Positions 8,490 to 20,823 are shown, counted from the stretch's first letter. The stretch is 64,000 bases of DNA from Beggiatoa alba B18LD (GCF_000245015.1 NZ_JH600070.1:2605588-2669587), one strand, 5' to 3'. The notes: generated from the sequence alone by a model not told the origin. Numbers and translations: made by a program.

Positions 8490-9470
8490 ATGAAAAAGCT
8501 ACTGACGGCTGCGTTATTCAGCGTTAGCTTTATGATGACCACCCCTGTTTCTGCAATCGATGATTTGCAAGATTACAAAGGGGGAGCCAGTGGGGTTTCT
8601 GGTAATCTGTCCAGCATTGGTTCTGATACCATGAATAACCTCATGACGCTGTGGGCAGAAGAGTACAAAAAGTTTTATCCTAACGTAAACATTCAAGTAC
8701 AAGGGGCAGGTTCATCTACCGCGCCACCCGCTTTAACTGAAGGAACAGCCCATACTGGTCCTATGAGTCGCCCTATGAAACCCGGCGAGATTGAAGCGTT
8801 TGAGAAAAAATTCGGCTATCCTCCGACTGAAATTCGCGTTGCGATTGATGCATTAGCTGTGTATGTCCATAAAGACAACCCGCTTGATGGTTTAACTATC
8901 CAACAAGTTGATGCGATTTTCTCCTCTACAAGAAAATGTGGCGGTGCTGAAGACATCACTAAATGGGGTCAAGTAGGTTTAAAAGGCTCTTTAGCTGAAC
9001 AAAGCATTCAATTATTCGGTCGTAACTCTGTTTCTGGTACTTACGGCTATTTTAAAGAACACGCTTTATGCAAAGGCGACTTTAAAAACAACGTCAACGA
9101 ACAACCCGGTTCTGCGTCTGTCGTGCAATCAATCAGTGCTTCTTTAAACGGCATTGGCTATTCAGGCATTGGCTACTTAACCTCTGGGGTTAAAATTTTA
9201 GCCATCTCTCCCAAAACGGGAGCTTCTACCGTGCCTGCTTTAGTTGGTGATGGTGCTGACAAATATAAAAACGTCATTAGTGGTGAATACCCCTTATCCC
9301 GTTTCTTATACGTCTATGTCAACAAAGACCCAAGCAAACCACTTTCTCCTTTAGTTAAAGAATTTTTAACCATGATTCTGAGCAAACAAGGTCAAGAAGT
9401 GGTGAAAAAAGACGGTTATGTACCGTTGCCTCACGCACTGATTGAGAAAGAGTTAGCAAAATTAAAATAA
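8490..9470 (+). CDS. pstS: Periplasmic phosphate-binding protein PstS
   Basis: A 326-residue substrate-binding protein of the phosphate ABC importer. It has a Sec signal ([18 protein letters not shown], cleavage near VSA). The ligand loops include [10 protein letters not shown] near residue 45, [20 protein letters not shown] and [12 protein letters not shown]. The ATG at 8490 has TAGGAG 9 nt upstream and is preferred over a TTG at 8481. A Pho box lies upstream and a terminator follows. No pstCAB or phoU lies next to it, so this is a stand-alone copy. Confidence 0.9.
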   Translation: MKKLLTAALFSVSFMMTTPVSAIDDLQDYKGGASGVSGNLSSIGSDTMNNLMTLWAEEYKKFYPNVNIQVQGAGSSTAPPALTEGTAHTGPMSRPMKPGEIEAFEKKFGYPPTEIRVAIDALAVYVHKDNPLDGLTIQQVDAIFSSTRKCGGAEDITKWGQVGLKGSLAEQSIQLFGRNSVSGTYGYFKEHALCKGDFKNNVNEQPGSASVVQSISASLNGIGYSGIGYLTSGVKILAISPKTGASTVPALVGDGADKYKNVISGEYPLSRFLYVYVNKDPSKPLSPLVKEFLTMILSKQGQEVVKKDGYVPLPHALIEKELAKLK

Positions 9471-9493
9471 TCCTTTTTAATCTTGCTTAACCT

Positions 9494-9524
9494 TAAAAAC
9501 CCTGCTAAAAAGCGGGGTTTTTTT
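9494..9524 (+). terminator. Rho-independent terminator after pstS
   Basis: AAAAACCCTGC pairs with GCGGGGTTTTT around a short A-rich loop, followed by a T-run, about 25 nt after the stop codon. Confidence 0.85.
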
Positions 9525-9632
9525 ATGCCTGCTTCCTGCTACCCTTTTCATCACTTTCCCCACTAAACCCAAGAAACCCGTAAAACAATTCTGTTAAAAT
9601 AGTTTATTTACACGCTAAACCAAGAGGCGACC

Positions 9633-12600
9633 ATGTTTTATACGGGTGATTCCGCGCTTTCTCCTTTCCGTTGCGAAAAATTACTGCATACCGCAAGAGC
9701 TTTTCTCCCCACATTGCAATCTATACAAGCCAATTATCTCTATTTGCTCGATTGCGCTCGTCCATTAACTGATGAGGAAAGCCACCATTTACAACAGTTA
9801 TTACATGGGAAAAACACCCCGCCCATTTTACCCCATGGACAACAACTGATTGTTATTCCTCGTATTGGCACTATTTCGCCTTGGTCTAGTAAAGCCACAG
9901 AAATCATGACGATTTGTGGCTTAAACAGCATTAAACGCATTGAGCATGGTACGATTTGGACAGTAACCGCTAGCACACCATTAGATAACGCCGAACTTGA
10001 GCAACTCATGCCCCTCTTACATGACCGCATGACCGAAACCGTCGTTTTAAATTTAGCCGATGCCGAACAATTATTTAACACAGCTGAACCCCGCCAATTG
10101 CGCGTAATTCCTGTTTTAAGCGAAGGACGGAATGCCTTAGTTACCGCCAATAAAGCGCGAGGGTTAGCCCTTTCTGAAGACGAAATCGATTATTTATGTG
10201 AAAACTTCATTGCCTTAAAACGCAATCCAACCGATGTCGAATTAATGATGTTTGCACAAGCTAACTCAGAACACTGTCGACACAAGATTTTTAATGCTGA
10301 TTGGGTTATCGACGGACAAGCACAAACTCAGTCGTTATTCAACATGATACGCTACACCCATCAGCAACATTCAGGTAAAGTGCTCTCTGCTTATAAAGAC
10401 AATGCCGCCGTACTGACAGGCTTTACAATTCCGCGTTTCATCTGCGACCCCAATACCCACGAATATCACTACCTCACTGAAGAAACTAATATTTTAATGA
10501 AGGTAGAAACCCATAACCACCCAACGGCTATTTCTCCCTTCTCTGGTGCATCAACAGGCTCAGGCGGAGAAATCCGTGACGAAGGCGCGACAGGACGCGG
10601 GGCAAAACCAAAAGCAGGATTAACAGGCTTTTCCGTCTCACAACTCCATATTCCTGACGCGCCCCAAATTTACGAAACGGAATACGGCACACCGCAACGC
10701 CTCGCAACAGCCCTGCAAATCATGCTAGAAGCCCCACTTGGCGCGAGTGCATTTAATAATGAATTTGGTCGCCCCGCTATTTGTGGCTACTTTCGCAGTT
10801 TTGAACAAACCGTGAACGGCAAACGCCGTGGTTATCACAAACCGATTATGATAGCGGGTGGACTCGGCAATATTCGTGCAGAACACGTACAAAAGCAGGA
10901 AATCGCTGAGGAAAATCTTTTAATCGCACTCGGTGGAGCTGCAATGCTCATCGGCTTAGGGGGCGGGGCTGCCTCCTCCGTCTCCGCAGGACACAGCAAC
11001 GCTGAGTTAGATTTTGCCTCCGTCCAACGGGGCAACCCCGAAATGCAACGCCGTTGCCAAGAAGTCATCGACGCTTGCTGGAGTCTTGGCGACAACAACC
11101 CCATCGTATCCATTCACGATGTTGGCGCGGGCGGACTTTCCAACGCCTTTCCCGAATTAGTCAACGACAGCGAAAAAGGCGCGATATTCGACCTCAACGC
11201 CATTCCCCGCGCAGACCCCGCCCTCTCCCCGATGGAACTCTGGAGCAATGAAGCTCAAGAACGCTATGTATTAGCCATTGCCCCCAGCAGTCTGCCCCTG
11301 TTTACCCAACTTTGTGAGCGTGAACGCTGTCCCTTTGCTGTAATTGGCAAAGCCACCAGCCAACGACAGCTCCAACTATTCAAAGAACAAGAAGCCATCA
11401 TCGACATGCCCTTATCTGTCCTACTGGGTAAACCGCCGAAAATGCGCCGAGATGTGCAACGGGTAAAAACAAATGGCAAACCCTTCAAACTCGATGACCC
11501 CTATTTCACCCTAGAAGAAGCTATTCTCCGCGTCCTGCGTCATCCCACCGTTGCCAACAAAAACTTTTTAATCACCATCGGCGACCGCTCCGTCGGTGGC
11601 TTAGTCACCCGTGACCAAATGGTTGGTGCGTGGCAAACCCCTGTTGCCGACTGCGCTGTCACCGCCAGCGGATTCCAAGGCATCACAGGCGAAGCCATGT
11701 CTATGGGCGAACGTACCCCCATTGCCGTACTCGATGCCCCCGCTTCAGGACGCATGGCTGTTGGCGAAGCCATTACCAACCTTGCCGCCGCTTCGATTGC
11801 CGACTTCAGCGACATCGTTCTATCCGCTAATTGGATGGCAGCTTGCGGACAAGCGGGCGAAGATGCCGCCCTGTTCGACACCGTCCAAGCCGTCGCCCTA
11901 GACCTTTGTCCCGCGCTGGGGCTTGTCATTCCTGTCGGCAAAGACTCCCTGTCTATGCACACCGTCTGGGACGACAAAGCTGTTACCGCGCCCCTCTCGC
12001 TTATCGTCTCCGCCTTTGCCCGCGTGAATAATATTCACAAAACCCTAACCCCTGTTCTCCGTGCAGAAAACAGCCTATTACTTTACATAGACTTAGGACA
12101 AGGCAAAGACCGACTTGGTGGCTCAATTCTCACCCAAGTTTATCAACAGCTTGGCGATGTTACGCCCAACGTCGACAACCCCAAAGACTTAAAAGATTTC
12201 TTCTACGCCATCCAAATCCTTAACCAACAAGGCAAACTCCTCGCCTATCATGACCGCTCCGACGGTGGCTTATTAACCACCCTCTGTGAAATGATGTTCG
12301 CCAGCCACAAAGGCATCGATATCCAACTCGACGGCTTAAACCCCGACGTACTCGCTTTATTATTCAGCGAAGAACTGGGCGCAGTTATCGAAGTGAATCA
12401 AAGTCACATCGACGAAGTACAACACTGGTTCGCCCAATACACACAACTGCCCGTCCACATTATCGGCACTGTCAACCACAGCGACAGCCTTAATATTTAT
12501 CAACAAGACACGCTCCTACTCAGTCTGCCCCGCACGACCCTACAACAAGCTTGGAACGAAACCACTTACCAACTACAAAAACGCCGCGATAACCCCGTTT

Positions 12601-13469
12601 GTGTAGAGGAAGAATTTACTTTAAATCCAAAAGATACAGGATTATTCTTAAAAACGACCTTCCCGCTCCAAGCACCTGCTGTCCATAGCCAACGCCCACG
12701 CATGGCAATTCTGCGCGAACAAGGCGTAAATGGACATGTTGAAATGGCAGCCGCCTTTGATAAAGCAGGCTTTACCAGCGTTGACGTACATTTAAGCGAT
12801 ATTTTAGCGGGACGAGTCAGCCTCAAAGACTTTCAAGGCTTTGCCGCCTGCGGTGGCTTCTCCTATGGCGACGTACTTGGCGCGGGCGGTGGCTGGGCAA
12901 AATCCATCCTCTTCAACCCGCGTGCTTACGACGAGTTTTCCGCCTTCTTCCAACGTACTGATAGTTTCGCGCTGGGTATTTGCAACGGCTGTCAAATGAT
13001 GGCGCAATTACGCGACATGATTGATGGTGCACAACACTGGGCGCAATTTGTCCGCAACAAATCCGAACAATTCGAAGCCCGCTTTGTTATGACTGAAATC
13101 CTTGACTCACCCTCACTGTTTTTACAAGGCATGGAAGGCTCGATGATACCTGTTGTGGTTTCCCATGGCGAAGGACGCGCCCAATTCGACAACACCAGCC
13201 ATTTAGACCGTGCTTTACGCGATGGACTGATAGCCCTACGCTACGTTGACCACAGCGGACACATGAGCGAACGCTATCCCAGCAATCCCAACGGCTCACC
13301 GCAAGGCGTTACAGGCTTAACCACGCCAGACGGACGTTTCACCATCATGATGCCCCATCCTGAACGGATTTTCTTAACCAGCCGTTGGTCATGGAAACCC
13401 GACAACTGGCAACATGAAGAAAGCCCTTGGATGCAGATGTTTTATAACGCTCGGCGGTGGGTGGGGTAG
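9633..13469 (+). CDS. purL: Phosphoribosylformylglycinamidine synthase
   Basis: The large single-chain PurL (1278 residues) converts FGAR, glutamine and ATP to FGAM in purine synthesis. Domains are in the proteobacterial order: N-terminal PurS-like domain (1-150), linker, two AIR-synthase-like halves, and a class I glutaminase domain at the C-terminus. [16 protein letters not shown] (~205) and [17 protein letters not shown] (~295) are the signature sequences. The glutaminase nucleophile Cys lies in GICNGCQMM (~1117) and the His/Glu pair in PHPERIF near the end. The length is normal and no frame break is seen. Codon use in the middle is more GC-rich than in neighbours, which is common for this gene. 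Confidence 0.97.
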   Translation: MFYTGDSALSPFRCEKLLHTARAFLPTLQSIQANYLYLLDCARPLTDEESHHLQQLLHGKNTPPILPHGQQLIVIPRIGTISPWSSKATEIMTICGLNSIKRIEHGTIWTVTASTPLDNAELEQLMPLLHDRMTETVVLNLADAEQLFNTAEPRQLRVIPVLSEGRNALVTANKARGLALSEDEIDYLCENFIALKRNPTDVELMMFAQANSEHCRHKIFNADWVIDGQAQTQSLFNMIRYTHQQHSGKVLSAYKDNAAVLTGFTIPRFICDPNTHEYHYLTEETNILMKVETHNHPTAISPFSGASTGSGGEIRDEGATGRGAKPKAGLTGFSVSQLHIPDAPQIYETEYGTPQRLATALQIMLEAPLGASAFNNEFGRPAICGYFRSFEQTVNGKRRGYHKPIMIAGGLGNIRAEHVQKQEIAEENLLIALGGAAMLIGLGGGAASSVSAGHSNAELDFASVQRGNPEMQRRCQEVIDACWSLGDNNPIVSIHDVGAGGLSNAFPELVNDSEKGAIFDLNAIPRADPALSPMELWSNEAQERYVLAIAPSSLPLFTQLCERERCPFAVIGKATSQRQLQLFKEQEAIIDMPLSVLLGKPPKMRRDVQRVKTNGKPFKLDDPYFTLEEAILRVLRHPTVANKNFLITIGDRSVGGLVTRDQMVGAWQTPVADCAVTASGFQGITGEAMSMGERTPIAVLDAPASGRMAVGEAITNLAAASIADFSDIVLSANWMAACGQAGEDAALFDTVQAVALDLCPALGLVIPVGKDSLSMHTVWDDKAVTAPLSLIVSAFARVNNIHKTLTPVLRAENSLLLYIDLGQGKDRLGGSILTQVYQQLGDVTPNVDNPKDLKDFFYAIQILNQQGKLLAYHDRSDGGLLTTLCEMMFASHKGIDIQLDGLNPDVLALLFSEELGAVIEVNQSHIDEVQHWFAQYTQLPVHIIGTVNHSDSLNIYQQDTLLLSLPRTTLQQAWNETTYQLQKRRDNPVCVEEEFTLNPKDTGLFLKTTFPLQAPAVHSQRPRMAILREQGVNGHVEMAAAFDKAGFTSVDVHLSDILAGRVSLKDFQGFAACGGFSYGDVLGAGGGWAKSILFNPRAYDEFSAFFQRTDSFALGICNGCQMMAQLRDMIDGAQHWAQFVRNKSEQFEARFVMTEILDSPSLFLQGMEGSMIPVVVSHGEGRAQFDNTSHLDRALRDGLIALRYVDHSGHMSERYPSNPNGSPQGVTGLTTPDGRFTIMMPHPERIFLTSRWSWKPDNWQHEESPWMQMFYNARRWVG

Positions 13470-13480
13470 TAGTAAGTAGA

Positions 13481-13506
13481 AATTCCTCCCTGTAAGGGGG
13501 GAATAT
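13481..13506 (+). terminator. Hairpin after purL
   Basis: AATTCCTCCC pairs with GGGGGGAATATT around a short loop, 11 nt after the purL stop, with a moderately T-rich tail. Confidence 0.5.
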
Positions 13507-13552
13507 TTCCATTTTACAATTCAAGAGAAAATATTTTTTCTCATTTGCTATT

Positions 13553-14407
13553 AACCCGAGTACGGCGAGATAATAGATATAAAACAGAGGATTAATGATA
13601 AAAGCGGAATGGAAGAAATAAAAAGTTGTACCCAAAGGAAAAGTAGGAATAATGGAACATCACTAAACGTCCACCTCCACTTTCCAAAGGTACAACCATG
13701 GATATGATAACAATCCTGTTCTGCTCAATCGATGACTTTTGTAAATGGTTTATACCCTTATGGGAACAAATGTTGTTAGAAGAAGGAAATCTCAAGAAAA
13801 GTCAGCGAGATGGGACAATGTCCCCGTCGGAAGTGATGACCTTACTCGTGTTGTTTCATCAATCTAATCAACGCCATTTCAAAGGATTTTATACCCACTA
13901 TGTTCCGCATGTTCTCGGGGGGGGCGTTTCCGAAACGGGTCAGTTATCAACGGTTTGTTGAGTTATCCCAATCAGTGATGATACCGCTCAGTGCCTACTT
14001 GCACAGTCGGCGGGTAAACTCTCGCGGGATTGCCTTCATTGACTCCGCCCCGTTAAAGGTTTGCCACAATCGGCGAATTTCACACCATAAAACCTTTGCA
14101 AACCTCGCACAACGGGGGGAAGAACTCTATTGGGTGGTATTTTGGCTTTAAATTGCATTTAGTCATTGATGATACAGGGGAATTAATCTCCTTTTTTCTC
14201 ACCGCCGCGAATTTTGATGACCGCAAGGGCTTAAGGGCGATGACGCAATTTATTCAAGGCAAGTTATACGGTGACAAGGGCTATATTTCTAAAGCATTAA
14301 AGGCAACTTTGAAAACGCAAGGCATTGAATTAATCACGGGTGTCCGTAAAAACATGAAAAAAGGGCCGCTCAGTGAATTTGATACGATAATGCTAAAAAA
14401 AACCTGA
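13553..14407 (+). mobile_element. Decayed IS982-family insertion sequence, left end intact
   Basis: The left terminus AACCCGAGTACGGCGAG is followed by a 145-bp leader and a transposase reading frame with two frame breaks. The right end is lost: at 14401 the sequence passes directly into a MITE-like repeat. The first 100 bp recur at 36365-36464 with two mismatches, so a second copy once existed. The terminus differs at only two positions from the MITE consensus AACCTGAGTTCGGCGAG. Confidence 0.75.
13698..14407 (+). pseudogene. IS982-family transposase, twice frameshifted and 3'-truncated
   Basis: Three overlapping frames together spell one IS982-type DDE transposase: 13698 to ~13920, ~13920 to ~14117, and ~14117 to 14407. 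The joins lie at an 8-G run (13917-13924) and a 6-G run (14114-14119). Each shift equals one extra G. The joined product begins MDMITILFCSIDDF and includes SPSEVMTLLVLFH, RFVELSQSVMIPL, GIAFIDSAPLKVCHNRR (catalytic Asp), KLHLVIDDTGEL (second Asp region) and GDKGYISKAL. About 235 of the ~290 residues usual for the family remain. The TGA stop is supplied by the terminal repeat of the following MITE. It cannot make an active transposase as written. Confidence 0.8.
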
Positions 14408-14670
14408 GTTTGGCGAGTTTCTTTTAAAAAGACAACAGCTTGTCTGAATCAGGATTCACAGAATTTTCAGAATTAGCAGAATTAAAAAGCGTTATTCACC
14501 TTAAATTTTTGGTTTTAGGGTTTTAAATTCTGTTAATTCTGAAAATCCTGATTCAGACAATTTTTTAATCTTCTCTGGTGAATTCTTTTCGCGTGTTCCG
14601 ACAGATCTACTAGGTTTTGAAAACCTAGCAGGTCTCTGTTTTATTTTATAAAACTCGCCGAACTCAGGTT
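14401..14670. repeat. MITE-like dispersed repeat, copy 4 (complete, 270 bp)
   Basis: Bounded by the inverted ends AACCTGAGTTTGGCGAG and CTCGCCGAACTCAGGTT. Inside are a fold-back block (TTGTCTGAATCAGGATTC... against ...AATCCTGATTCAGACAA) and, near the right end, a palindrome CTAGGTTTTGAAAACCTAG. It has no coding capacity. It replaces the 3' end of the IS982-type transposase and stops 3 bp short of the dapB stop codon. Confidence 0.9.
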
Positions 14671-14673
14671 ATT

Positions 14674-15579
<906 letters not shown>

Positions 15580-15608
15580 TTAACGCACCGACATTGAGTG
15601 AGAGAAAC

Positions 15609-16739
15609 TTACAGTTTCATATCGTCAAAAAACTTTTTAACACGGTCTAACCATGATGTTTCTTGTGGACGATGATGATTTGATTCTAAAGTTTTGCCGA
15701 ATTCTTCCAATAATTCTTTTTGACGACTGGTTAAACTCACGGGAGTTTCTATCATAACGCGACAATGTAAGTCGCCAACACTGCCACCGCGTACAGGTTT
15801 TACGCCTTTGCCACGAATGCGGAATGTTTGCCCTGTTTGCGTTCCTGGGGGAATTTTGAGCATGACACGCCCGTCTAAAGTTGGGGCTTCTAATTCGCCA
15901 CCGAGTGCGGCTGTGACAATACTAATCGGCACTTCACAAAATAAATTACTGCCTTCACGGGTAAAAATAGGGTGTTGGCGGACGTTAATTTGTACATATA
16001 AATCGCCTGAAGGTCCCCCATTTACGCCCGCCTCGCCTTCACCTGATAAGCGAATGCGGTCGCCTGTATCCACCCCAGCGGGAACTTTAACGGATAAGGT
16101 TTTTGTATCTTTTGTCCGTCCTGCACCGTGGCAAGTAGGGCAAGGGGTTTCGACAATTTTGCCAACGCCACGACAATAGGGGCAGGTTTGTTGTACGGAG
16201 AAAAAGCCCGATGTCATGCGCACTTGTCCTGCACCACCACAATGGCTACAAGTTACAGGACTCGTGCCAGGTTTTGCGCCTGAGCCGTGGCAGGTTTCGC
16301 ATTCGACTTGTGTCGGAATCCGAATTTTAACGTCGGTGCCGTTGACAGCTTCTTCTAGGGTAATGGTTAAGTCGTAACGTAAATCAGAACCGCGATAAAC
16401 GCGATTACCACCAGCCCCACCATTACGCCCTCCACCACCGAACACGCTTTCGAAAATATCGCCAAAGTCAAAACCACCGCCAAAGCCACCACCGCCCCCG
16501 CCACCCATGGAAGCATCAACGCCTGCATGACCAAATTGGTCATAAGCCGCTCGTTTTTGGGGGTCGGATAAAATTTCGTAAGCTTCTTTTGCTTCTTTAA
16601 ATTTTTCTTCCGCATCCGCACTGTCGGGGTTGCGGTCAGGATGGTGTTTCATCGCTAGGCGACGATAGGACTTTTTCAGTTCGTCTTCACTGGCGTTTTT
16701 TTGTACGCCCAGCACTTCGTAATAATCTCGTTTTGACAT
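15609..16739 (-). CDS. dnaJ: Chaperone DnaJ (Hsp40)
   Basis: A type I J-protein of 376 residues that stimulates the DnaK ATPase and delivers substrates. The order is J-domain (1-70, with HHPDRNPD carrying the HPD loop), Gly/Phe-rich linker (72-115), four CxxCxGxG zinc repeats (about 143-208: [32 protein letters not shown]) and the C-terminal beta-sandwich domains. It lies downstream of dnaK, separated by a strong hairpin in the 124-bp gap. No clear Shine-Dalgarno sequence precedes the ATG. Confidence 0.97.
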   Translation of the reverse strand: MSKRDYYEVLGVQKNASEDELKKSYRRLAMKHHPDRNPDSADAEEKFKEAKEAYEILSDPQKRAAYDQFGHAGVDASMGGGGGGGFGGGFDFGDIFESVFGGGGRNGGAGGNRVYRGSDLRYDLTITLEEAVNGTDVKIRIPTQVECETCHGSGAKPGTSPVTCSHCGGAGQVRMTSGFFSVQQTCPYCRGVGKIVETPCPTCHGAGRTKDTKTLSVKVPAGVDTGDRIRLSGEGEAGVNGGPSGDLYVQINVRQHPIFTREGSNLFCEVPISIVTAALGGELEAPTLDGRVMLKIPPGTQTGQTFRIRGKGVKPVRGGSVGDLHCRVMIETPVSLTSRQKELLEEFGKTLESNHHRPQETSWLDRVKKFFDDMKL

Positions 16740-16804
16740 GGTAGCGCGTTGTTTGGCAAGGGGTAAATGGGATTTGCAAAATCACGTGACAACGGAAATA
16801 ACAA

Positions 16805-16840
16805 AGCGCACTACTTAATTTTTAGGCTAAGTAATGCGCT
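16805..16840 (-). promoter_or_regulatory. Inverted repeat between dnaK and dnaJ
   Basis: Two 13-bp arms (AGCGCACTACTTA and TAAGTAATGCGCT, one mismatch) surround a 10-nt loop, 24 nt after the dnaK stop. On the minus strand a T-rich stretch follows. It could attenuate dnaJ transcription, stabilise the dnaK mRNA 3' end, or be an operator. It is not a CIRCE element. Confidence 0.55.
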
Positions 16841-16863
16841 CAACAGTCATAAAATGACGGCAA

Positions 16864-18792
16864 TTATTTCTTGTCGCCTTTGACTTCTTCAAACTCAGCG
16901 TCGACTACGCCATCGTTAGATTTGGCTGCATTTTCTGCCGCTTTGGTGAAGCCTTCACCGCCTTCAGCCCCGCCTGCTTGTTGGTAGGCTTTTTCGGCTA
17001 ACTTGCCAGATAATTCGGCAAGGGTTTGGGTTTTGGCTTCAATATCTTCTTTATTATCGCCTTTCATGGCTTCTTTAACCGCTTCCACCGCTGCTTCAAT
17101 CGCGGTTTTTTCGTTGGTGTCGACTTTGCCATCTAAGTCTTTTAAGGTCTTAGTGACAGAATGCACCATGTTGTCCGCTTGGTTACGGGCGTTGACTAGG
17201 TCATGGAACTTACGGTCTTCTGCGGCGTGTGCTTCCGCATCTTTGACCATGCGTTGAATTTCGTCTTCACTTAAACCGCTAGAGGCTTTGATTTGAATGG
17301 ATTGCGCTTTGCCTGTTGCTTTGTCTTTAGCGGACACATGCAGAATCCCGTTAGCATCAATATCAAAGGTTACTTCGATTTGTGGCACGCCACGAGGTGC
17401 TAAAGGAATATCTTTTAAATCAAATTTTTCTAGCGATTTATTCGCGGAAGCCATTTCCCGCTCGCCTTGTAAAACATGAACCGTTACGGCGGATTGATTG
17501 TCGTCAGCGGTTGAGAAGACTTGTGATGCTTTGGTTGGGATGGTGGTGTTTTTCGGGATGATTTTGGTCATCACACCGCCCATGGTTTCAATCCCTAATG
17601 ATAAGGGGGTTACGTCTAACAGTAATACGTCTTTCACTTCGCCCGCTAACACAGCACCTTGCACGGCTGCCCCAATCGCAACGGCTTCGTCAGGGTTGAC
17701 ATCTTTACGCGGTTCTTTGCCGAATAAATCTTTCACCCGTTCTTGCACTTTCGGCATACGGGTTTGTCCACCAACGAGAATGACTTCATCGATTTGGCTA
17801 GCACTTAAGCCAGAATCTTTTAGCGCGATTTTGCAGGGTTCTACAGTGCGTTCGATTAAGTCTTCGACTAAGGCTTCTAATTTCGCACGGGTCAATTTTA
17901 AATTCAGGTGTTTAGGACCTGAAGCATCAGCCGTGATATAGGGTAAGTTGACATCGGTTTGTTGGCTAGAAGACAATTCGATTTTTGCCTTTTCAGCGGC
18001 TTCTTTTAAGCGTTGTAAGGCTAAGGGGTCATTTTTTAAATTAATCCCTGTATCGCGTTTAAATTCGTCAACTAAGAAGTCGATAATCCGTAAGTCAAAA
18101 TCTTCCCCACCGAGGAAAGTATCACCGTTAGTAGATAACACTTCGAACTGTTGTTCGCCATCTACTTCAGCAATTTCGATGATGGAAATATCAAACGTCC
18201 CTCCCCCTAAGTCATAAACAGCGATTTTTGCATCACCGCGTTTTTTATCCATTCCATAAGCAAGTGCGGCGGCGGTGGGTTCGTTAATAATCCGTTTAAC
18301 ATCTAAGCCTGCAATCCGTCCTGCATCTTTCGTGGCTTGACGTTGGGAGTCATTAAAGTAAGCGGGGACGGTAATCACGGCTTCTTTAACGGTTTCGCCT
18401 AAATAATCTTCGGCGGTTTTTTTCATTTTCATCAACACCCGCGCAGAAATTTCAGGCGGTGCCATTTTTTTGCCTTTTGCTTCAATCCATGCGTCGCCGT
18501 TGTCGGCTTCCATGATTTTGTAAGGAACGATGTCTAAATCGCGTTGTACGACTTTGTCTTTAAACTTACGTCCGATTAAGCGTTTAACGGCATATAATGT
18601 ATTTTGTGGATTGGTAACTGCTTGACGTTTCGCAGATTGTCCAACTAAAACTTCGCTATCATCGGCATAAGCGATAATAGAAGGGGTTGTGCGTGCACCT
18701 TCGCTGTTTTCAATCACACGAACGCTTTTACCTTCCATCACGGCAACGCAAGAGTTAGTTGTACCTAAGTCAATCCCAATAATTTTACCCAT
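16864..18792 (-). CDS. dnaK: Chaperone DnaK (Hsp70)
   Basis: A 642-residue Hsp70. The nucleotide-binding domain occupies residues 1-385 ([16 protein letters not shown] at the start, [13 protein letters not shown] near 197, VGGQTRMP near 342). The conserved linker [13 protein letters not shown] is near 390. The substrate-binding domain and helical lid follow, and the acidic C-terminus ends in [13 protein letters not shown]. It works with DnaJ and GrpE on unfolded proteins in the cytoplasm. AGGAGAT precedes the start. A sigma-32-like promoter lies upstream in the 175-bp gap after grpE. Confidence 0.98.
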   Translation of the reverse strand: MGKIIGIDLGTTNSCVAVMEGKSVRVIENSEGARTTPSIIAYADDSEVLVGQSAKRQAVTNPQNTLYAVKRLIGRKFKDKVVQRDLDIVPYKIMEADNGDAWIEAKGKKMAPPEISARVLMKMKKTAEDYLGETVKEAVITVPAYFNDSQRQATKDAGRIAGLDVKRIINEPTAAALAYGMDKKRGDAKIAVYDLGGGTFDISIIEIAEVDGEQQFEVLSTNGDTFLGGEDFDLRIIDFLVDEFKRDTGINLKNDPLALQRLKEAAEKAKIELSSSQQTDVNLPYITADASGPKHLNLKLTRAKLEALVEDLIERTVEPCKIALKDSGLSASQIDEVILVGGQTRMPKVQERVKDLFGKEPRKDVNPDEAVAIGAAVQGAVLAGEVKDVLLLDVTPLSLGIETMGGVMTKIIPKNTTIPTKASQVFSTADDNQSAVTVHVLQGEREMASANKSLEKFDLKDIPLAPRGVPQIEVTFDIDANGILHVSAKDKATGKAQSIQIKASSGLSEDEIQRMVKDAEAHAAEDRKFHDLVNARNQADNMVHSVTKTLKDLDGKVDTNEKTAIEAAVEAVKEAMKGDNKEDIEAKTQTLAELSGKLAEKAYQQAGGAEGGEGFTKAAENAAKSNDGVVDAEFEEVKGDKK

Positions 18793-18848
18793 GATTCTGT
18801 CATCTCCTGTTAATTCTTTGAGTAATAATTGTTTTTTACTGTTATCCG

Positions 18849-18876
18849 ATATAAGGGCATGGCGTTTTTTTTCAAG
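18849..18876 (-). promoter_or_regulatory. Sigma-32-like heat-shock promoter of dnaK
   Basis: On the minus strand CTTGAA is followed after 13 nt by CCCTTATAT, against the consensus CTTGAA-N13/14-CCCCATNT. It starts ~60-80 bp upstream of the dnaK ATG. Confidence 0.75.
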
Positions 18877-18967
18877 AAAAAAGCGTTTTTTTATAAAAAG
18901 CCATTAAGCCCATTTTTTATGAAAGCGGATGAAGCCAATAACAATATGAAGTCTTGCTATTTCTTGG

Positions 18968-19564
18968 TTATTTTGGCGTTTTAGCAACGACAACACGAGC
19001 AGGACGTAATAAACGCTCGTTTAATTGATAACCTTTTTGATGAACGAAAAGGACTGTATTATCTTCAACATTGGGCACAGGTTGCATTGCCATCGCTTCG
19101 TGGAATTGGGGGTTAAACTTCTCGTTTTGCGGGTCGATTACTTGTACGCCGAATTTTTCTAAGGTGCTGGCTAGCATTTTTAGGGTTAATGCCATGCCTT
19201 CAGCAACCGTGGTTAAGCTCGTGTCTGCGTTCTTTGTGGCTTCTATGCCTAACTCCATACTGTCTTTGATGGGGAGTAATTCTGTTGCGAATTTTTCTAA
19301 GGCATATTTACGTGCATTTTCAAGGTCGCGTTCCATGCGTTTATGCATGTTTTCAAATTCGGCTTTTTGTCTTAATAAGGCATCCCAATTTTCATCCGCC
19401 CTACGGGTTGCCTCAATCAGTTGACGATTAAGCTCTTCTACTGAAATCGGCGTTGACTCTGTCTCAACGGCTGGGGCTTCTAATAATTCTTCATTTTCAA
19501 TAACAGCGTTGGTAACTTCTGGATTTTCTGGCGGGGTTGTCTTGTCATTTACTGTGCTTGTCAT
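18968..19564 (-). CDS. grpE: Nucleotide exchange factor GrpE
   Basis: A 198-residue GrpE that releases ADP from DnaK. An acidic, disordered N-terminus (1-50) precedes a long dimerising coiled coil (about 50-110, including RADENWDALLRQKAEFEN and RKYALEKFATELL). The C-terminal beta domain has GVQVIDPQNEKFNPQFHEAM and ends in LLRPARVVVAKTPK, as in the family. It lies between hrcA and dnaK on the same strand, 136 bp after hrcA. No separate heat-shock promoter is obvious in that gap, so it is probably expressed with hrcA. Confidence 0.95.
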   Translation of the reverse strand: MTSTVNDKTTPPENPEVTNAVIENEELLEAPAVETESTPISVEELNRQLIEATRRADENWDALLRQKAEFENMHKRMERDLENARKYALEKFATELLPIKDSMELGIEATKNADTSLTTVAEGMALTLKMLASTLEKFGVQVIDPQNEKFNPQFHEAMAMQPVPNVEDNTVLFVHQKGYQLNERLLRPARVVVAKTPK

Positions 19565-19700
19565 TCGTTACTCCAAAAATAGTGAGCAAGTTTTTATTGC
19601 TAATAAACCATGAAAAAAAGGGGGGTAGCGGGTACAGGATAAATTGCGCCCGAATCCATGAAAAGTCGTAATTAATCGCAATAAGTAGGGATAAATCTGT

Positions 19701-20756
19701 TTACTTCAAGGCGGAACTAAGCAGTTTTGCTGTTAAGTCGACAATGGGGATGACGCGCTCATACGCCATGCGGGTAGGGCCAATGACACCTAACACACCA
19801 ATGACAGAGCCATCTACTTTATAAGGTGAGGTAATCACGCTGCAGTCGTCGAAAACTTCGTAACCTGATTCTTCACCGATAAAAATTTGAATTCCCTGTG
19901 CATTAATGGCTTGGTCTAAAAGATGGAGAATATCGCATTTTTGATTAAATGCGCTGAATAAGTGGCGAAGTTTGTCGATATTGGTTGACAGTTCAGCAAT
20001 ATCCATTAAATGGGTTTGCCCTGCAACGACAAAATCGGGTTTATCTTCTTCTTGATTGGTAAAAGTTTTATCTGCCATTTCGAGGGCAGTTTCCATTAAA
20101 TTATCTAAGTCTTGGCGAGCTTTGCGCATTTCGCCGACTAAATCTTGACGCACGCGGTGAATATCTTTACCAGCAAAGGCGGCATTTAAATAATTGGCGG
20201 CGTGTTCTAATTCTGTGGAGCTATAAGCGCGACTGGTGTGAATAATTCGATTTTGAACTTCATGTTCATTAATAACGAGAATAGCCAATACCCGTTGTTT
20301 TGAAAGGGATAAAAATTCGACGTGACGGAGTGCTTGGGTTTTACGACGGGGGAGCATAATCACGCTGGTTAAATGCGTGACTTCAGAGAGGAGATTCGAG
20401 GCTTTTTCGAACAAGCGTTGATTATCAAAACTTATTGCATCATTGCGGAACATTCGTCTTAATAGACTTTCTTCATCGTTACTGAGTTGTTTAACTTGTA
20501 ATAAGCTGTCGACGAAAACGCGATAACCGCGAACGGTTGGAATTCGTCCTGCAGAGGTATGTGGCGAAAAAATTAAGCCCATTTCTTCTAAATCAGCCAT
20601 CACATTGCGAATGGTTGCGGGGCTTAAATCTAAGTCGCTTTCTTTGGATAACGTGCGAGAGCCGACGGGTTGACCGTCTCGAATATAACGGTCAATCAAG
20701 ATTTTTAAGAGTCGTTGTGCACGCTCGTTAATCTGCTCATGCGTAGCCTTTAACAT
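19701..20756 (-). CDS. hrcA: Heat-inducible transcription repressor HrcA
   Basis: A 351-residue HrcA. The N-terminal winged helix (1-75) includes GQPVGSRTLSKESDLDLSPATIRNVMADLEE in two adjoining parts, and the family signature SPHTSAGRIPT follows near 83-93. The rest is the GAF-like dimerisation domain, ending with VIGPTRMAYERVIPIVD. HrcA normally represses chaperone genes by binding CIRCE with the help of GroEL. I find no CIRCE (TTAGCACTC-N9-GAGTGCTAA) upstream of any gene in this cluster, so its targets may be elsewhere (for example groESL) or its site may differ. Confidence 0.95.
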   Translation of the reverse strand: MLKATHEQINERAQRLLKILIDRYIRDGQPVGSRTLSKESDLDLSPATIRNVMADLEEMGLIFSPHTSAGRIPTVRGYRVFVDSLLQVKQLSNDEESLLRRMFRNDAISFDNQRLFEKASNLLSEVTHLTSVIMLPRRKTQALRHVEFLSLSKQRVLAILVINEHEVQNRIIHTSRAYSSTELEHAANYLNAAFAGKDIHRVRQDLVGEMRKARQDLDNLMETALEMADKTFTNQEEDKPDFVVAGQTHLMDIAELSTNIDKLRHLFSAFNQKCDILHLLDQAINAQGIQIFIGEESGYEVFDDCSVITSPYKVDGSVIGVLGVIGPTRMAYERVIPIVDLTAKLLSSALK

Positions 20757-20823
20757 GATGTTAATAACTTATCTAGTTGAATTTGCTTGTTGTTTGTGAT
20801 TTTATGGTAAGGGAAAACCCCTA

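Noticed and set aside
13698-14407. Programmed frameshifting in the transposase
   Set aside because: IS982 transposases are normally one frame; two +1 shifts plus a lost 3' end indicate decay.
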